Origin: Sphingobacteriia bacterium
Lineage (GTDB): Bacteria; Bacteroidota; Bacteroidia; Chitinophagales; Chitinophagaceae
DNA length: 10,973 bases
NCBI GenBank assembly: GCA_004294465.1
Contig: REAV01000194.1
Span: forward strand, 1 to 10,973
Reading direction: 5' to 3'
Part shown: in pieces, positions 1 through 6,928 of the stretch
Layout: each line of letters begins with the position of its first letter
Numbering within the stretch: the first letter of the stretch is position 1
The notes under the pieces: generated by a model
What the model was told of the DNA's origin: nothing
What the model saw: only the letters and a program-made list of their open reading frames with translations
Database searches by the model: none
Program-made: the position numbers and the translations under genes

Positions 1-382
1 TAACTGTGCCAGTGATATTGGTACTTAACCCTCCTTTTACTTTCACTACTTGAGAATAAACCACTTTTCCGGAATAATAAAATACTTGAACACCAAAAAC
101 CTTATCATTGATTTTTTCCATTTTTCCTGTTTCCTTTGTTTTGCCTTCTTTAACAATCAATGGGTTACTATTAAAACTTATTTTGGTAGGAACAGGACCT
201 CCGGCTGGAGTTGATTGAGAATACATATGCCATGGCTTTGGAATATCAACAGAAAAAACAATCTCATAAATACCAGGAGCTCTTTTGTTAGCCACATAAG
301 TCCAAGAAACTGGGTCTTTTATCTGACTATTTGCATTTCCTAAAAAAAACATCGAAATTAAAACAAAGAGAAAATTTTTCAT
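1..382 (-). CDS. DsbD-like protein, N-terminal domain (partial, runs off the left edge)
   Basis: The ATG lies at 380-382 and 127 codons are visible without a stop, so the C-terminal part is outside the window. The protein begins with a Sec signal peptide: Lys3, a hydrophobic core of about residues 4-14, and a likely cut near Asn18-Ser19. After it comes a beta-rich stretch containing IPKPWHMYSQSTPAGGPVPT (about residues 51-70), then GKTKETGKMEK and FGVQVFYYSGKVVYSQVV. This resembles the periplasmic N-terminal domain of DsbD (DsbD_N), which passes electrons from the membrane domain to periplasmic thiol partners. In that family the redox Cys pair lies just beyond the last residue visible here (GTV), so its presence cannot be checked. 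The full gene may encode a complete DsbD with membrane and thioredoxin parts, or a stand-alone domain. It starts 10 nt after the purQ stop, so it is probably co-transcribed with purQ. The domain call is fairly sure; the whole-protein function is inferred. Confidence 0.82.
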   Translation of the reverse strand, partial: MKNFLFVLISMFFLGNANSQIKDPVSWTYVANKRAPGIYEIVFSVDIPKPWHMYSQSTPAGGPVPTKISFNSNPLIVKEGKTKETGKMEKINDKVFGVQVFYYSGKVVYSQVVKVKGGLSTNITGTV

Positions 383-392
383 TGAATACTGA

Positions 393-1052
393 TTAATTGA
401 TATTTAATAATTCGAATACTTTATGGCCATCAATATTATTTAATGATTTTGAAGTAGCTCTTTCGGGATGTGGCATCATGCCAAAAACATTATTGTTGTA
501 ATTACGTATACCAGCAATATTCCTTACAGCTCCATTCGGATTGGCCATTTCATTGATCTCACCAAATTCCGTACAATACTTAAAGATCACTTGATTGTTT
601 TTTTCCAAACTATCCAAAGTAGCTTCATCAGCATGAAAACGTCCTTCCCCATGTGCAATAGGAATTTTTAAAGCCCCACTTTCCCCATTTTTGATAAAAA
701 TATTTTTGCAAATGAATTGTTGATTGGCATTTTGCAATAAAACGCCAGGCAATAACCCACTTTCACACAATATTTGAAATCCATTACATACCCCCAAAAC
801 CCTTCCGCCTTTATTGGCAAATTCAATAACTGATTGCATCATGGGACTAAATCGGGCAATTGCTCCACAACGAAGATAATCTCCATAAGAAAATCCTCCA
901 GGTAATACAATACAGTCCTCAGTAGAAAAGGCTGAAAGGTTCTTGTCTTTATGCCAAAGCATGATTACTTCTTTATTAAGATCATTTTGCAGTGAATCCT
1001 GCATGTCTCTGTCGCAATTTGAGCCGGGGAAAACTACAACTCCAAATTTCAT
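393..1052 (-). CDS. purQ: Phosphoribosylformylglycinamidine synthase subunit PurQ (glutamine amidotransferase)
   Basis: PurQ hydrolyses glutamine and passes ammonia to PurL, which converts FGAR to FGAM in step four of cytoplasmic purine synthesis. The 219-residue length matches the small bacterial PurQ subunit. Class I amidotransferase features are all present: GVVVFPGSNCDRD at the N-terminus; the oxyanion strand LPGGFSYGDYLRCGAIAR at residues 50-67; the nucleophile elbow GVCNGFQ with Cys89; and MPHPER with His195 and Glu197 completing the catalytic triad. PIAHGEGRF at 131-139 is also typical of PurQ. A separate PurQ implies that the partner PurL is the small form, with PurS, encoded elsewhere; neither is in this window. 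The ATG at 1052 precedes the conserved KFGVVVFPGSN strand directly, so the start is secure. It lies 53 nt downstream of the DUF6427 gene, with a possible promoter in the gap, and 10 nt upstream of the DsbD-like gene. Confidence 0.97.
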   Translation of the reverse strand: MKFGVVVFPGSNCDRDMQDSLQNDLNKEVIMLWHKDKNLSAFSTEDCIVLPGGFSYGDYLRCGAIARFSPMMQSVIEFANKGGRVLGVCNGFQILCESGLLPGVLLQNANQQFICKNIFIKNGESGALKIPIAHGEGRFHADEATLDSLEKNNQVIFKYCTEFGEINEMANPNGAVRNIAGIRNYNNNVFGMMPHPERATSKSLNNIDGHKVFELLNIN

Positions 1053-1074
1053 GGGCTAATTTTATTTTATTGGC

Positions 1075-1082
1075 CAAAGGTA
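1075..1082 (-). promoter_or_regulatory. Possible -7 box upstream of purQ (TACCTTTG)
   Basis: On the minus strand the gap before purQ reads TACCTTTG, a full match to the Bacteroidota -7 consensus TAnnTTTG, 22 nt before the purQ ATG. No clean TTTG -33 element is seen at the usual 19-21 nt upstream, so the match is only suggestive. If real, it would let purQ and the DsbD-like gene be transcribed separately from the two envelope genes upstream. Confidence 0.35.
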
Positions 1083-1105
1083 CAAATCAAGGTCGGAAAG
1101 AAACC

Positions 1106-2089
1106 TTAATTTTTGACCAATTCCCAATTATTATACACAATTGCGATAATCATCAGCCAAAAAAGCAAATTGGGGAAAATGGGGCGTTTTGGGTAAGAAA
1201 AAGCATTAGAAATAATTGCGGAAATAGGCACCAGACAGATAAAGCAAGCTTGAATGCCTACCCCTTTAAATACAAAAGGAGCTGTAATCAAGAATAAACT
1301 CATTACAAAAAGAACTGCCCAGTTCTTTCTTATTTGGATCACTAATCTGCTATTAAATTGTTGCCAGTAAATAAATCCGGCTAAAAAACCCAACAGAATA
1401 ACAGATAAGCTAATGATCACACTTTTATTGAAAATCAACACAGGAATTTCGAAATGAATATTCGGCAGATAGAATAGAAAATGATTAAAATGATCGGTAA
1501 TAAATAACCATCCACCTAAAAAATAATAGGGGACCAATATGCCCATTATCAAAACAAACCACTCCTGCAATTTAAATGGCCGTAAAATAGCCAGAGCAAA
1601 TGCAGTGATAATAATCATTAAAGCAATAGGATGGTACGCAATAGTTGAAATGCCCAACAATAATCCAATATTAAATAACACTTCCTTTGGGTTTGGCTGA
1701 TTGTATAGCTGCACAATTTTAATGACTAGCCAAATCAAAAGAAAGTTGATCAATAATGCTGGAGTGATATAACACCATGTTGTAAATAATCCAGAAAGCA
1801 AAACATAGGTCATTGCTACTGTATAATTTGATTGCTGGAATAATTTAATTTCATTAAACAAAAAATTCAACCTAATTGCTTGAATCAATAAAGCAATCAT
1901 GTAAATAACAAATAAAAGATTGCTGTTTATTGTAGAAAAATAATCTTTCATTAAAATAGACAATAATCCATCATTGGTATTCAACAACATCACTGGAGTA
2001 CTGAAGAAAAAATGAAAATGAACGCCAATACTTAACAGTAAAAGAAAAAGTATATTAACAATTGATTTGTCTTTAAATAAAAAAACCAC
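1106..2089 (-). CDS. DUF6427 family polytopic inner-membrane protein
   Basis: This 327-residue protein is almost entirely hydrophobic, with roughly nine or ten predicted membrane helices (about 10-30, 56-75, 90-106, 110-127, 140-169, 176-197, 223-241, 256-274, 280-297, 303-320). The short charged start FLFKDKSIVN and the central RPFKLQEWFVLIMGILVPYY (about residues 170-189) resemble DUF6427, a family I know from Bacteroidota and which has no established function. The start is GTG at 2087-2089; the next in-frame Met is residue 33, after the first helix, so the GTG is preferred. It begins 9 nt after the stop of the secreted-protein gene, which suggests co-transcription and perhaps translational coupling. 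No catalytic motif is visible. The overall layout recalls polytopic glycosyltransferase-like or transporter-like proteins, but nothing in the sequence supports a specific activity. Confidence 0.78.
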   Translation of the reverse strand: MVFLFKDKSIVNILFLLLLSIGVHFHFFFSTPVMLLNTNDGLLSILMKDYFSTINSNLLFVIYMIALLIQAIRLNFLFNEIKLFQQSNYTVAMTYVLLSGLFTTWCYITPALLINFLLIWLVIKIVQLYNQPNPKEVLFNIGLLLGISTIAYHPIALMIIITAFALAILRPFKLQEWFVLIMGILVPYYFLGGWLFITDHFNHFLFYLPNIHFEIPVLIFNKSVIISLSVILLGFLAGFIYWQQFNSRLVIQIRKNWAVLFVMSLFLITAPFVFKGVGIQACFICLVPISAIISNAFSYPKRPIFPNLLFWLMIIAIVYNNWELVKN

Positions 2090-2098
2090 GGCTTTATT

Positions 2099-3679
2099 TT
2101 AAAAGTCAACTTTTACAAAACAGGTATACCCTCTGTACATACATGGCATTATTGCTTGCCTTAAACCTACTTGTTTAATATGCCTTGGCATAAAGTCATA
2201 TCCCTTGTCTAAATTTTTGATGGTAGGATTACGATCTATTTGACCAATTGGAGACATACTTTGATCGGTCAACACATTGCTTCTTTTTTCTTGAAGATTA
2301 AATAAGAAATGAATTTGATCCCCACTATTAACAATACCATACCCTATATAATTATCTGTATTATCGTCGTATTGTGTTTTTCTTATTACATTACTCCACT
2401 CCATTTTACCATCAGGTTCAAAGGAAATGATGGCTACATTTTCTGCGTAATATCGATTAACATTATTGCCCAGATTATTATTCATCATCCCCATATTATT
2501 TACTCCTCCCCATGGGTAATAGAGTGAATTTGCACCATACATTGGATAATAATTCAATGGGAAATTTGAAAATCCACCTCCGTATGGGTTATAGAATGGA
2601 TTTCCATTCATATAGTCCCATCTGTTCAATGTATTTCCCCGATTGGTTACATAAGCAGCTTCAGCTATGATCATAAAGCCTCCGTCTTTTCTTAGTATCA
2701 AATTTTTCAGGTAAAAATCATTGAATGCCATTTTTTGAGGACCATCGCCTCGTACATCAGACCGGTATTCTTCGGTAAATGTTGTAGTTGCATTTAATAA
2801 TTCTTTACTTCCATCTAAGGCCCATAAAGTGTAATACAATCCATCAACATTTCCCCTTCTGACTTTACTGAAAAAAGAAGTGATAATGCAATGCCCATTT
2901 CTATTATCAATTTTAACTCTGGTATCATCTAAAAAAATCTTGTTGATGGGCAGGATGTTCAATTTATAATTAATTGCTCCTAACGGTTTTACCAATAAAC
3001 TTATTTTATTGATATTATCATTCTGAGTTGTTCCTGATTGTCTTAAACAAACGATATTCCCATTATTTGCCAATCCAAATTCTCCCAAAAAATCATTTTT
3101 TTCAGGCATACTTATTGGCACCCTTACTTTTTCTATTAGGTTGAGCGATTTATCGTACATACAAGAAGTAACTGCATGTTCTTTTTCATTTCTTGTACTG
3201 ATCTTAAAAGCAACAATTTTTTGTTTATCCTCACTATTTATAAACGTATAAATTTTGTTATCTACATTGTAGTTTATATTAGAAGTAGTATCTAATACTA
3301 CTGGATCTCCTACTTTCTTTCCATTACCGTCAATTTTTACGGCCATGGCAAAAACAGTGCTTTTATTTTGAAATTGATATAATACGTAAACAAAATCGGA
3401 ATATTGAATAAAATCGGTACTCAATACTTTTCCTTTTTCGGTGAGGTAATCCATCCTCACTTTATCTAATAACTTCATATCAGCATCATATACCGCCATC
3501 TGGTGAAGATCTCTGGTGTTCTTATAAATGAGAATATTACCATCAATTTTACCTAAAATCTCAAAGTTCAAGCTTCTTGCATCGTCTTTTTCGGGTTCGG
3601 AAAAGACCAATTGTTGGGCATTTACTGAAAAAATGCTCAATAATAATATGCTCAGAAAAAAGACAATTCTATTTTTCAT
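2099..3679 (-). CDS. Secreted protein of unknown function with an Asn/Gly/Tyr-rich insert
   Basis: I do not recognise this 526-residue protein. It starts with a clear Sec signal peptide: MKNR, a hydrophobic run over residues 5-18, and a probable cut after VNA at residue 21. There is no lipobox Cys. The mature part is rich in short beta-strand-like segments with DG/NG turns (for example KIDGNIL, KIDGNGKKVG, ALDGSKELL, RKDGGFMIIAE, EPDGKMEW), which would fit a beta-propeller-like fold; that is inference. Residues about 355-411 form a low-complexity insert rich in Asn, Gly, Tyr, Pro and Met between two such segments. The C-terminus (CFVKVDF) does not look like a type IX secretion sorting domain, so a periplasmic or outer-membrane-associated location is likelier than T9SS export. 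The ATG at 3679 fits the signal peptide. It is the first gene of the leftward block and sits 9 nt before the DUF6427 gene. Confidence 0.85.
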   Translation of the reverse strand: MKNRIVFFLSILLLSIFSVNAQQLVFSEPEKDDARSLNFEILGKIDGNILIYKNTRDLHQMAVYDADMKLLDKVRMDYLTEKGKVLSTDFIQYSDFVYVLYQFQNKSTVFAMAVKIDGNGKKVGDPVVLDTTSNINYNVDNKIYTFINSEDKQKIVAFKISTRNEKEHAVTSCMYDKSLNLIEKVRVPISMPEKNDFLGEFGLANNGNIVCLRQSGTTQNDNINKISLLVKPLGAINYKLNILPINKIFLDDTRVKIDNRNGHCIITSFFSKVRRGNVDGLYYTLWALDGSKELLNATTTFTEEYRSDVRGDGPQKMAFNDFYLKNLILRKDGGFMIIAEAAYVTNRGNTLNRWDYMNGNPFYNPYGGGFSNFPLNYYPMYGANSLYYPWGGVNNMGMMNNNLGNNVNRYYAENVAIISFEPDGKMEWSNVIRKTQYDDNTDNYIGYGIVNSGDQIHFLFNLQEKRSNVLTDQSMSPIGQIDRNPTIKNLDKGYDFMPRHIKQVGLRQAIMPCMYRGYTCFVKVDF

Positions 3680-3701
3680 TATGGGGTAAATCTTTAATAT
3701 T

Positions 3702-3709
3702 CAAATGTA
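3702..3709 (-). promoter_or_regulatory. Possible -7 box for the leftward envelope/purQ block (TACATTTG)
   Basis: The minus strand reads TACATTTG, a full match to the Bacteroidota TAnnTTTG box, 22 nt before the ATG of the secreted-protein gene. The best TTG-like element upstream is spaced too far away (about 25 nt) for a good -33 match. The position inside the divergent 113-bp region makes a promoter here likely even though the -33 part is weak. Confidence 0.4.
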
Positions 3710-3746
3710 CGGTAGCTCAGTTTATTTACGGTATTCAATTTACCCA

Positions 3747-3754
3747 TACATTTG
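3747..3754 (+). promoter_or_regulatory. Possible -7 box for the kup operon (TACATTTG)
   Basis: The plus strand reads TACATTTG, the same eight bases as the opposing box on the other strand, 38 nt before the kup GTG. The T-rich stretch TTTATTT near 3721-3727 is at about the right distance to act as a weak -33 region. If used, transcription would start near 3760 and leave a leader of about 30 nt, which contains two copies of TTAAGC 8 bp apart (3765-3770 and 3773-3778). No riboswitch fold fits in so short a leader. Confidence 0.4.
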
Positions 3755-3792
3755 TTAAAGCAAATTAAGCATTTAAGCTACAAAGTACTTTC

Positions 3793-5781
3793 GTGAATAA
3801 AAATTTCAACAAAGCAACCTCGGCCGGGTTAATCATCGCCCTTGGTATCATTTTCGGCGACATTGGTACTTCTCCATTGTACGTATTAAACGAAATCATC
3901 AGTGAAAAAGTCATATCAGAGAAATTAATTATCGGGGCATTGTCTTGCATAATTTGGACACTGACCTTACAAACAACGGTGAAATATGTAATCTTAACCC
4001 TTAAAGCAGATAATAAAGGCGAGGGAGGTATTTTTAGTTTATATGCATTGGTAAGACGCAGAAGAAAATGGCTGGTAATCCCTGCAATGCTAGGTGGAGC
4101 AGCCCTTTTGGCGGATGGTATCATTACACCACCTATTACAGTTACTTCAGCTATTGAAGGCTTACGTCAGCTACCATCTTTGAGAAATATTCAGCAAAGC
4201 ACTATCATTACAATTGTTATTTCAATTATTACACTGTTATTTATTGTTCAACAATTTGGTACTGCTTCAATCGGAAAGTTTTTCGGACCGATGATGGCTT
4301 TATGGTTTACCATGTTAGCCGTTTTAGGATTATCGCATATATTAGATGAAGTACACGTTTTTAAGGCATTCAACCCTTATTATGCTTTTGATCTATTAAC
4401 TACCTATCCGAAAGGATTTTGGCTACTGGGGGCCGTTTTTCTATGCACAACAGGAGCGGAAGCATTGTATAGCGATTTAGGCCACTGTGGTAGAGCCAAT
4501 ATTCGAGTTTCATGGATTTTTGTAAAATCAACCTTGATTATTAACTATTTAGGGCAAGGTGCTTGGTTATTGGCTAATTATAAAGATCAAATAATTCCCC
4601 ATGAAGTAATGGCGGATGGATTCAATCCATTTATTGGTATTATGCCACAATGGTTTAAACTAGCGGGAATTATCATTTCTACTTTAGCTGCCATTATTGC
4701 CAGCCAGGCATTGATCTCCGGTTCTTTTACATTAATCAGTGAAGCCATGAGATTGAATTTATGGCCAAAAATGAAAATCAACTACCCAACCGAAGAAAAA
4801 GGGCAGTTGTATATTCCAGGAATCAGCTTATTACTTTTTGTGGGTTGTATAGGCATTGTATTGTATTTTCAGAAGTCTGCTAATATGGGCGCTGCATACG
4901 GTTTAGCCATCACCATGTGTATGATCAGCACTTCGATTTTATTTGCTAATTACCTGGTTAGTAAAAGAGTATTTCCTATTTGGATTTATGCATACCTGAT
5001 TGTTTATTTAAGTATTGAGCTTTCGTTTTTAATTGCCAATTTGCAAAAATTCATGCATGGTGGTTATGTAACTTTTGTTGTAGGGGGAGCTTTATTTGCA
5101 GTAATGTATGTATGGTTTAGAAGCCGGAAAATCAAGAATCGATATATCGAATTTGTTCGATTGGAACATTATATTCCAATGATTCAAGAATTGAGTAACG
5201 ATAAAGTAATTCCAAAATACGCTACCCACTTAGTGTATATGACCAGTGCCAATAACCACAATGAAATTGAGCACAAGATTATTTATTCGATACTCAATAA
5301 AAAACCCAAAAGAGCTGATATATATTGGTTTGTTCATGTAGACGTTATTGATGAACCATATGTTTGTGAATATTCAGTGGAACATATTATTCCAAATGAT
5401 ATTATCCGAGTTGAGTTTAGACTAGGATTTAGAATGGAGCAAAAAATTAATTTGATGTTCAGAAAAGTGGTAGAAGATCTGGTGAAAAACAAAGAAGTGA
5501 ACATTACCAGCAGATATGAAAGTTTAGAAAAAAATAATATAGTTGGCGACTTTCAGTTTATTGTTTTAGAAAAGTATTTAAGTCAGGACAATGAGCTTCC
5601 TATTTTTGAGCGAATTGTTATGAAATTATATTTCTGGCTCAAAGAAATTAGTTTGAGCGAAGAAAGAGGTTTCGGATTGGATCCAAGCAATGTAACAGTG
5701 GAAAAATTTCCATTAATTGTTGCACCGATTTCTAAGATGAGTTTAAAAAGAATATTCAACGAAGAGAGTGAATATCAATGA
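3793..5781 (+). CDS. kup: Kup-type low-affinity potassium transporter
   Basis: Kup proteins import K+ across the inner membrane, probably with protons. The 662-residue length is normal for the family. Hallmarks are visible in order: GDIGTSPLY at residues 22-30 in helix 1; KGEGGIFSLYALVRR at 75-89; ADGIITPPITVTSAIEGL at 107-124; TGAEALYSDLGHCG at 220-233; and KFMHGGY at 419-425. About twelve membrane helices fill residues 10-442, followed by a soluble cytoplasmic tail (about 443-662), as usual. The start is GTG at 3793: an in-frame TAA lies at 3766-3768 with no ATG between, and the GTG places eight to ten residues before the first helix. It heads a plus-strand unit; the rhodanese gene begins inside its last codons (ATGA overlap at 5778-5781), which suggests coupled translation. 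Whether it moves only K+ cannot be read from the sequence. Confidence 0.96.
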   Translation: MNKNFNKATSAGLIIALGIIFGDIGTSPLYVLNEIISEKVISEKLIIGALSCIIWTLTLQTTVKYVILTLKADNKGEGGIFSLYALVRRRRKWLVIPAMLGGAALLADGIITPPITVTSAIEGLRQLPSLRNIQQSTIITIVISIITLLFIVQQFGTASIGKFFGPMMALWFTMLAVLGLSHILDEVHVFKAFNPYYAFDLLTTYPKGFWLLGAVFLCTTGAEALYSDLGHCGRANIRVSWIFVKSTLIINYLGQGAWLLANYKDQIIPHEVMADGFNPFIGIMPQWFKLAGIIISTLAAIIASQALISGSFTLISEAMRLNLWPKMKINYPTEEKGQLYIPGISLLLFVGCIGIVLYFQKSANMGAAYGLAITMCMISTSILFANYLVSKRVFPIWIYAYLIVYLSIELSFLIANLQKFMHGGYVTFVVGGALFAVMYVWFRSRKIKNRYIEFVRLEHYIPMIQELSNDKVIPKYATHLVYMTSANNHNEIEHKIIYSILNKKPKRADIYWFVHVDVIDEPYVCEYSVEHIIPNDIIRVEFRLGFRMEQKINLMFRKVVEDLVKNKEVNITSRYESLEKNNIVGDFQFIVLEKYLSQDNELPIFERIVMKLYFWLKEISLSEERGFGLDPSNVTVEKFPLIVAPISKMSLKRIFNEESEYQ

Positions 5782-6071
5782 TGAGCATAACCCCTATAGA
5801 GTTAAAACTGCTGTTGTCTGACCCAGCTATTTTTTTAGTAGATGTTAGAGAGCAACATGAACATGATGAATACAATATTGGAGGGTTATTAATTCCACTG
5901 GGCGAAATTGTTAGCCGAATCCATGAAATTCCAACTGACCAAAAAGTGGTGCTTTATTGTAAAAGAGGTATTAGAAGCATGATCGCCATTCAGAAATTAC
6001 AGTTGAAAAATCCAGAACTCAACTTGTTCAATTTATCTGGGGGAATGGAAGCCTGGAAAACTTCTTGTTAA
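5778..6071 (+). CDS. Single-domain rhodanese-like sulfurtransferase
   Basis: This 97-residue protein is a single rhodanese domain without signal peptide or membrane segment, so it is probably cytoplasmic. It has VDVREQHEHDEYNIGG (residues 21-36), the active-site loop YCKRGIRS with the persulfide-forming Cys61, and the closing motif NLSGGMEAWK near the C-terminus. The CxxGxRS loop with its Arg residues is that of an active sulfurtransferase rather than a dead domain. Rhodaneses of this type carry sulfur as a Cys persulfide to partner proteins; the partner here is unknown. Two adjacent ATG codons (5778 and 5781) could start it; the first overlaps the kup stop as ATGA, the second is as good for the fold. 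The 4-nt overlap points to coupling with kup. A role in redox or sulfur sensing linked to K+ uptake is speculation. Confidence 0.93.
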   Translation: MMSITPIELKLLLSDPAIFLVDVREQHEHDEYNIGGLLIPLGEIVSRIHEIPTDQKVVLYCKRGIRSMIAIQKLQLKNPELNLFNLSGGMEAWKTSC

Positions 6072-6098
6072 TCTTGCAAAAAAAGCAGATATTACTGA

Positions 6099-6905
6099 TT
6101 GATTTATTGCCATAGCTTGTCTTCAACAATCATATATATTATTCTGGGATACTTGGTTTTGGTTATTGTAGCATACCTGTTACAAGAGCGGATGATTTTC
6201 AAACCAGAAAAACTTCCACAAGACTTCACCTATAAATATGACGCCCCGTTCGAAGAATTATTTTTTGATGTAGAACCCGGTGTTCGCATCAATGGGCTTC
6301 ATTTTTATGTTCCGGAACCTAAAGGTCTTATACTTTATTTTCACGGGAATTCGAGAAGCATTAAAGGATGGGCAAAATATGCAAGGGATTTTTTTAGATT
6401 TCAGTACGATGTATTATTGGTAGATTATAGAGGTTTTGGAAAAAGTACCGGAAAAAGAGGAGAGAAAGCCATGTTGGCAGATATGCAATTTATTTATGAA
6501 CGCCTGAAGGAAAAATATGACGAACACCATATTCTAGTTTACGGCAGAAGTTTAGGTAGCGGATTTGCTACAAAAATTGCAGCAGACAATAAGCCACGTT
6601 ACCTGATTCTGGATGCCCCCTATTATAGTTTTATTAAAGTGGCTGAACGATACACTCCTTTTATTCCGCATAGACTTACCCTAAGATTTAAGCTTCAGAC
6701 CGACAAATGGATTAGAAAAGTCAATTGCCATACTTATATTATTCATGGCACTAAGGATTGGCTAATTCCTATTAAACACAGCGAAGAATTGCAACGATTT
6801 AATCCGCATAAAATCACATTGATTCGAATACATGGTGGAGGTCATAATAATCTCCCTTCTTTTGATGAATACCACAATTTCATCAGAGATATTCTAAAGT
6901 ATTGA
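6099..6905 (+). CDS. Membrane-anchored alpha/beta hydrolase (first of a tandem pair)
   Basis: The 268-residue protein has an N-terminal membrane helix (about residues 10-28) followed by an alpha/beta hydrolase domain of the Bem46/YfhR/ABHD13-like kind. Visible parts are: LYFHGN at 79-84, typical of the oxyanion turn; VDYRGFGKSTG at 108-118; the nucleophile elbow YGRSLGSG with Ser151; IIHGTKDWLIP with Asp220; and GGGHNN with His249. The triad is complete. The substrate is unknown; esters, thioesters or peptides are all possible for this fold. No ATG fits. An in-frame TGA ends at 6098 and the TTG at 6099 follows immediately; a second TTG lies at 6117. I favour 6099 because it gives 28 residues before QERMIFKP, almost the same as the 27 before QEKIIFNP in the paralogue next door. 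It lies 27 nt after the rhodanese gene. If the helix anchors the protein, which face the domain occupies is not settled. Confidence 0.88.
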   Translation: MIYCHSLSSTIIYIILGYLVLVIVAYLLQERMIFKPEKLPQDFTYKYDAPFEELFFDVEPGVRINGLHFYVPEPKGLILYFHGNSRSIKGWAKYARDFFRFQYDVLLVDYRGFGKSTGKRGEKAMLADMQFIYERLKEKYDEHHILVYGRSLGSGFATKIAADNKPRYLILDAPYYSFIKVAERYTPFIPHRLTLRFKLQTDKWIRKVNCHTYIIHGTKDWLIPIKHSEELQRFNPHKITLIRIHGGGHNNLPSFDEYHNFIRDILKY

Positions 6906-6928
6906 CGGCATCTGCTTAAATTTACTGG

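Noticed and set aside
992..1297. 101-codon plus-strand frame across the purQ / DUF6427 junction
   Set aside because: It overlaps the ends of two well-supported minus-strand genes and reads as a polar, low-plausibility protein with no known motif.
2340..2640. Region encoding the low-complexity Asn/Gly/Tyr stretch, considered as a DNA tandem repeat
   Set aside because: The amino-acid bias is clear, but the underlying bases do not show a repeated unit of constant length, so I do not call a DNA repeat.
3765..4124. 119-codon reading frame on the minus strand inside the kup start region
   Set aside because: It lies antisense to the highly conserved N-terminus of Kup, has no recognisable domain, and is best explained as a shadow of the kup reading frame.
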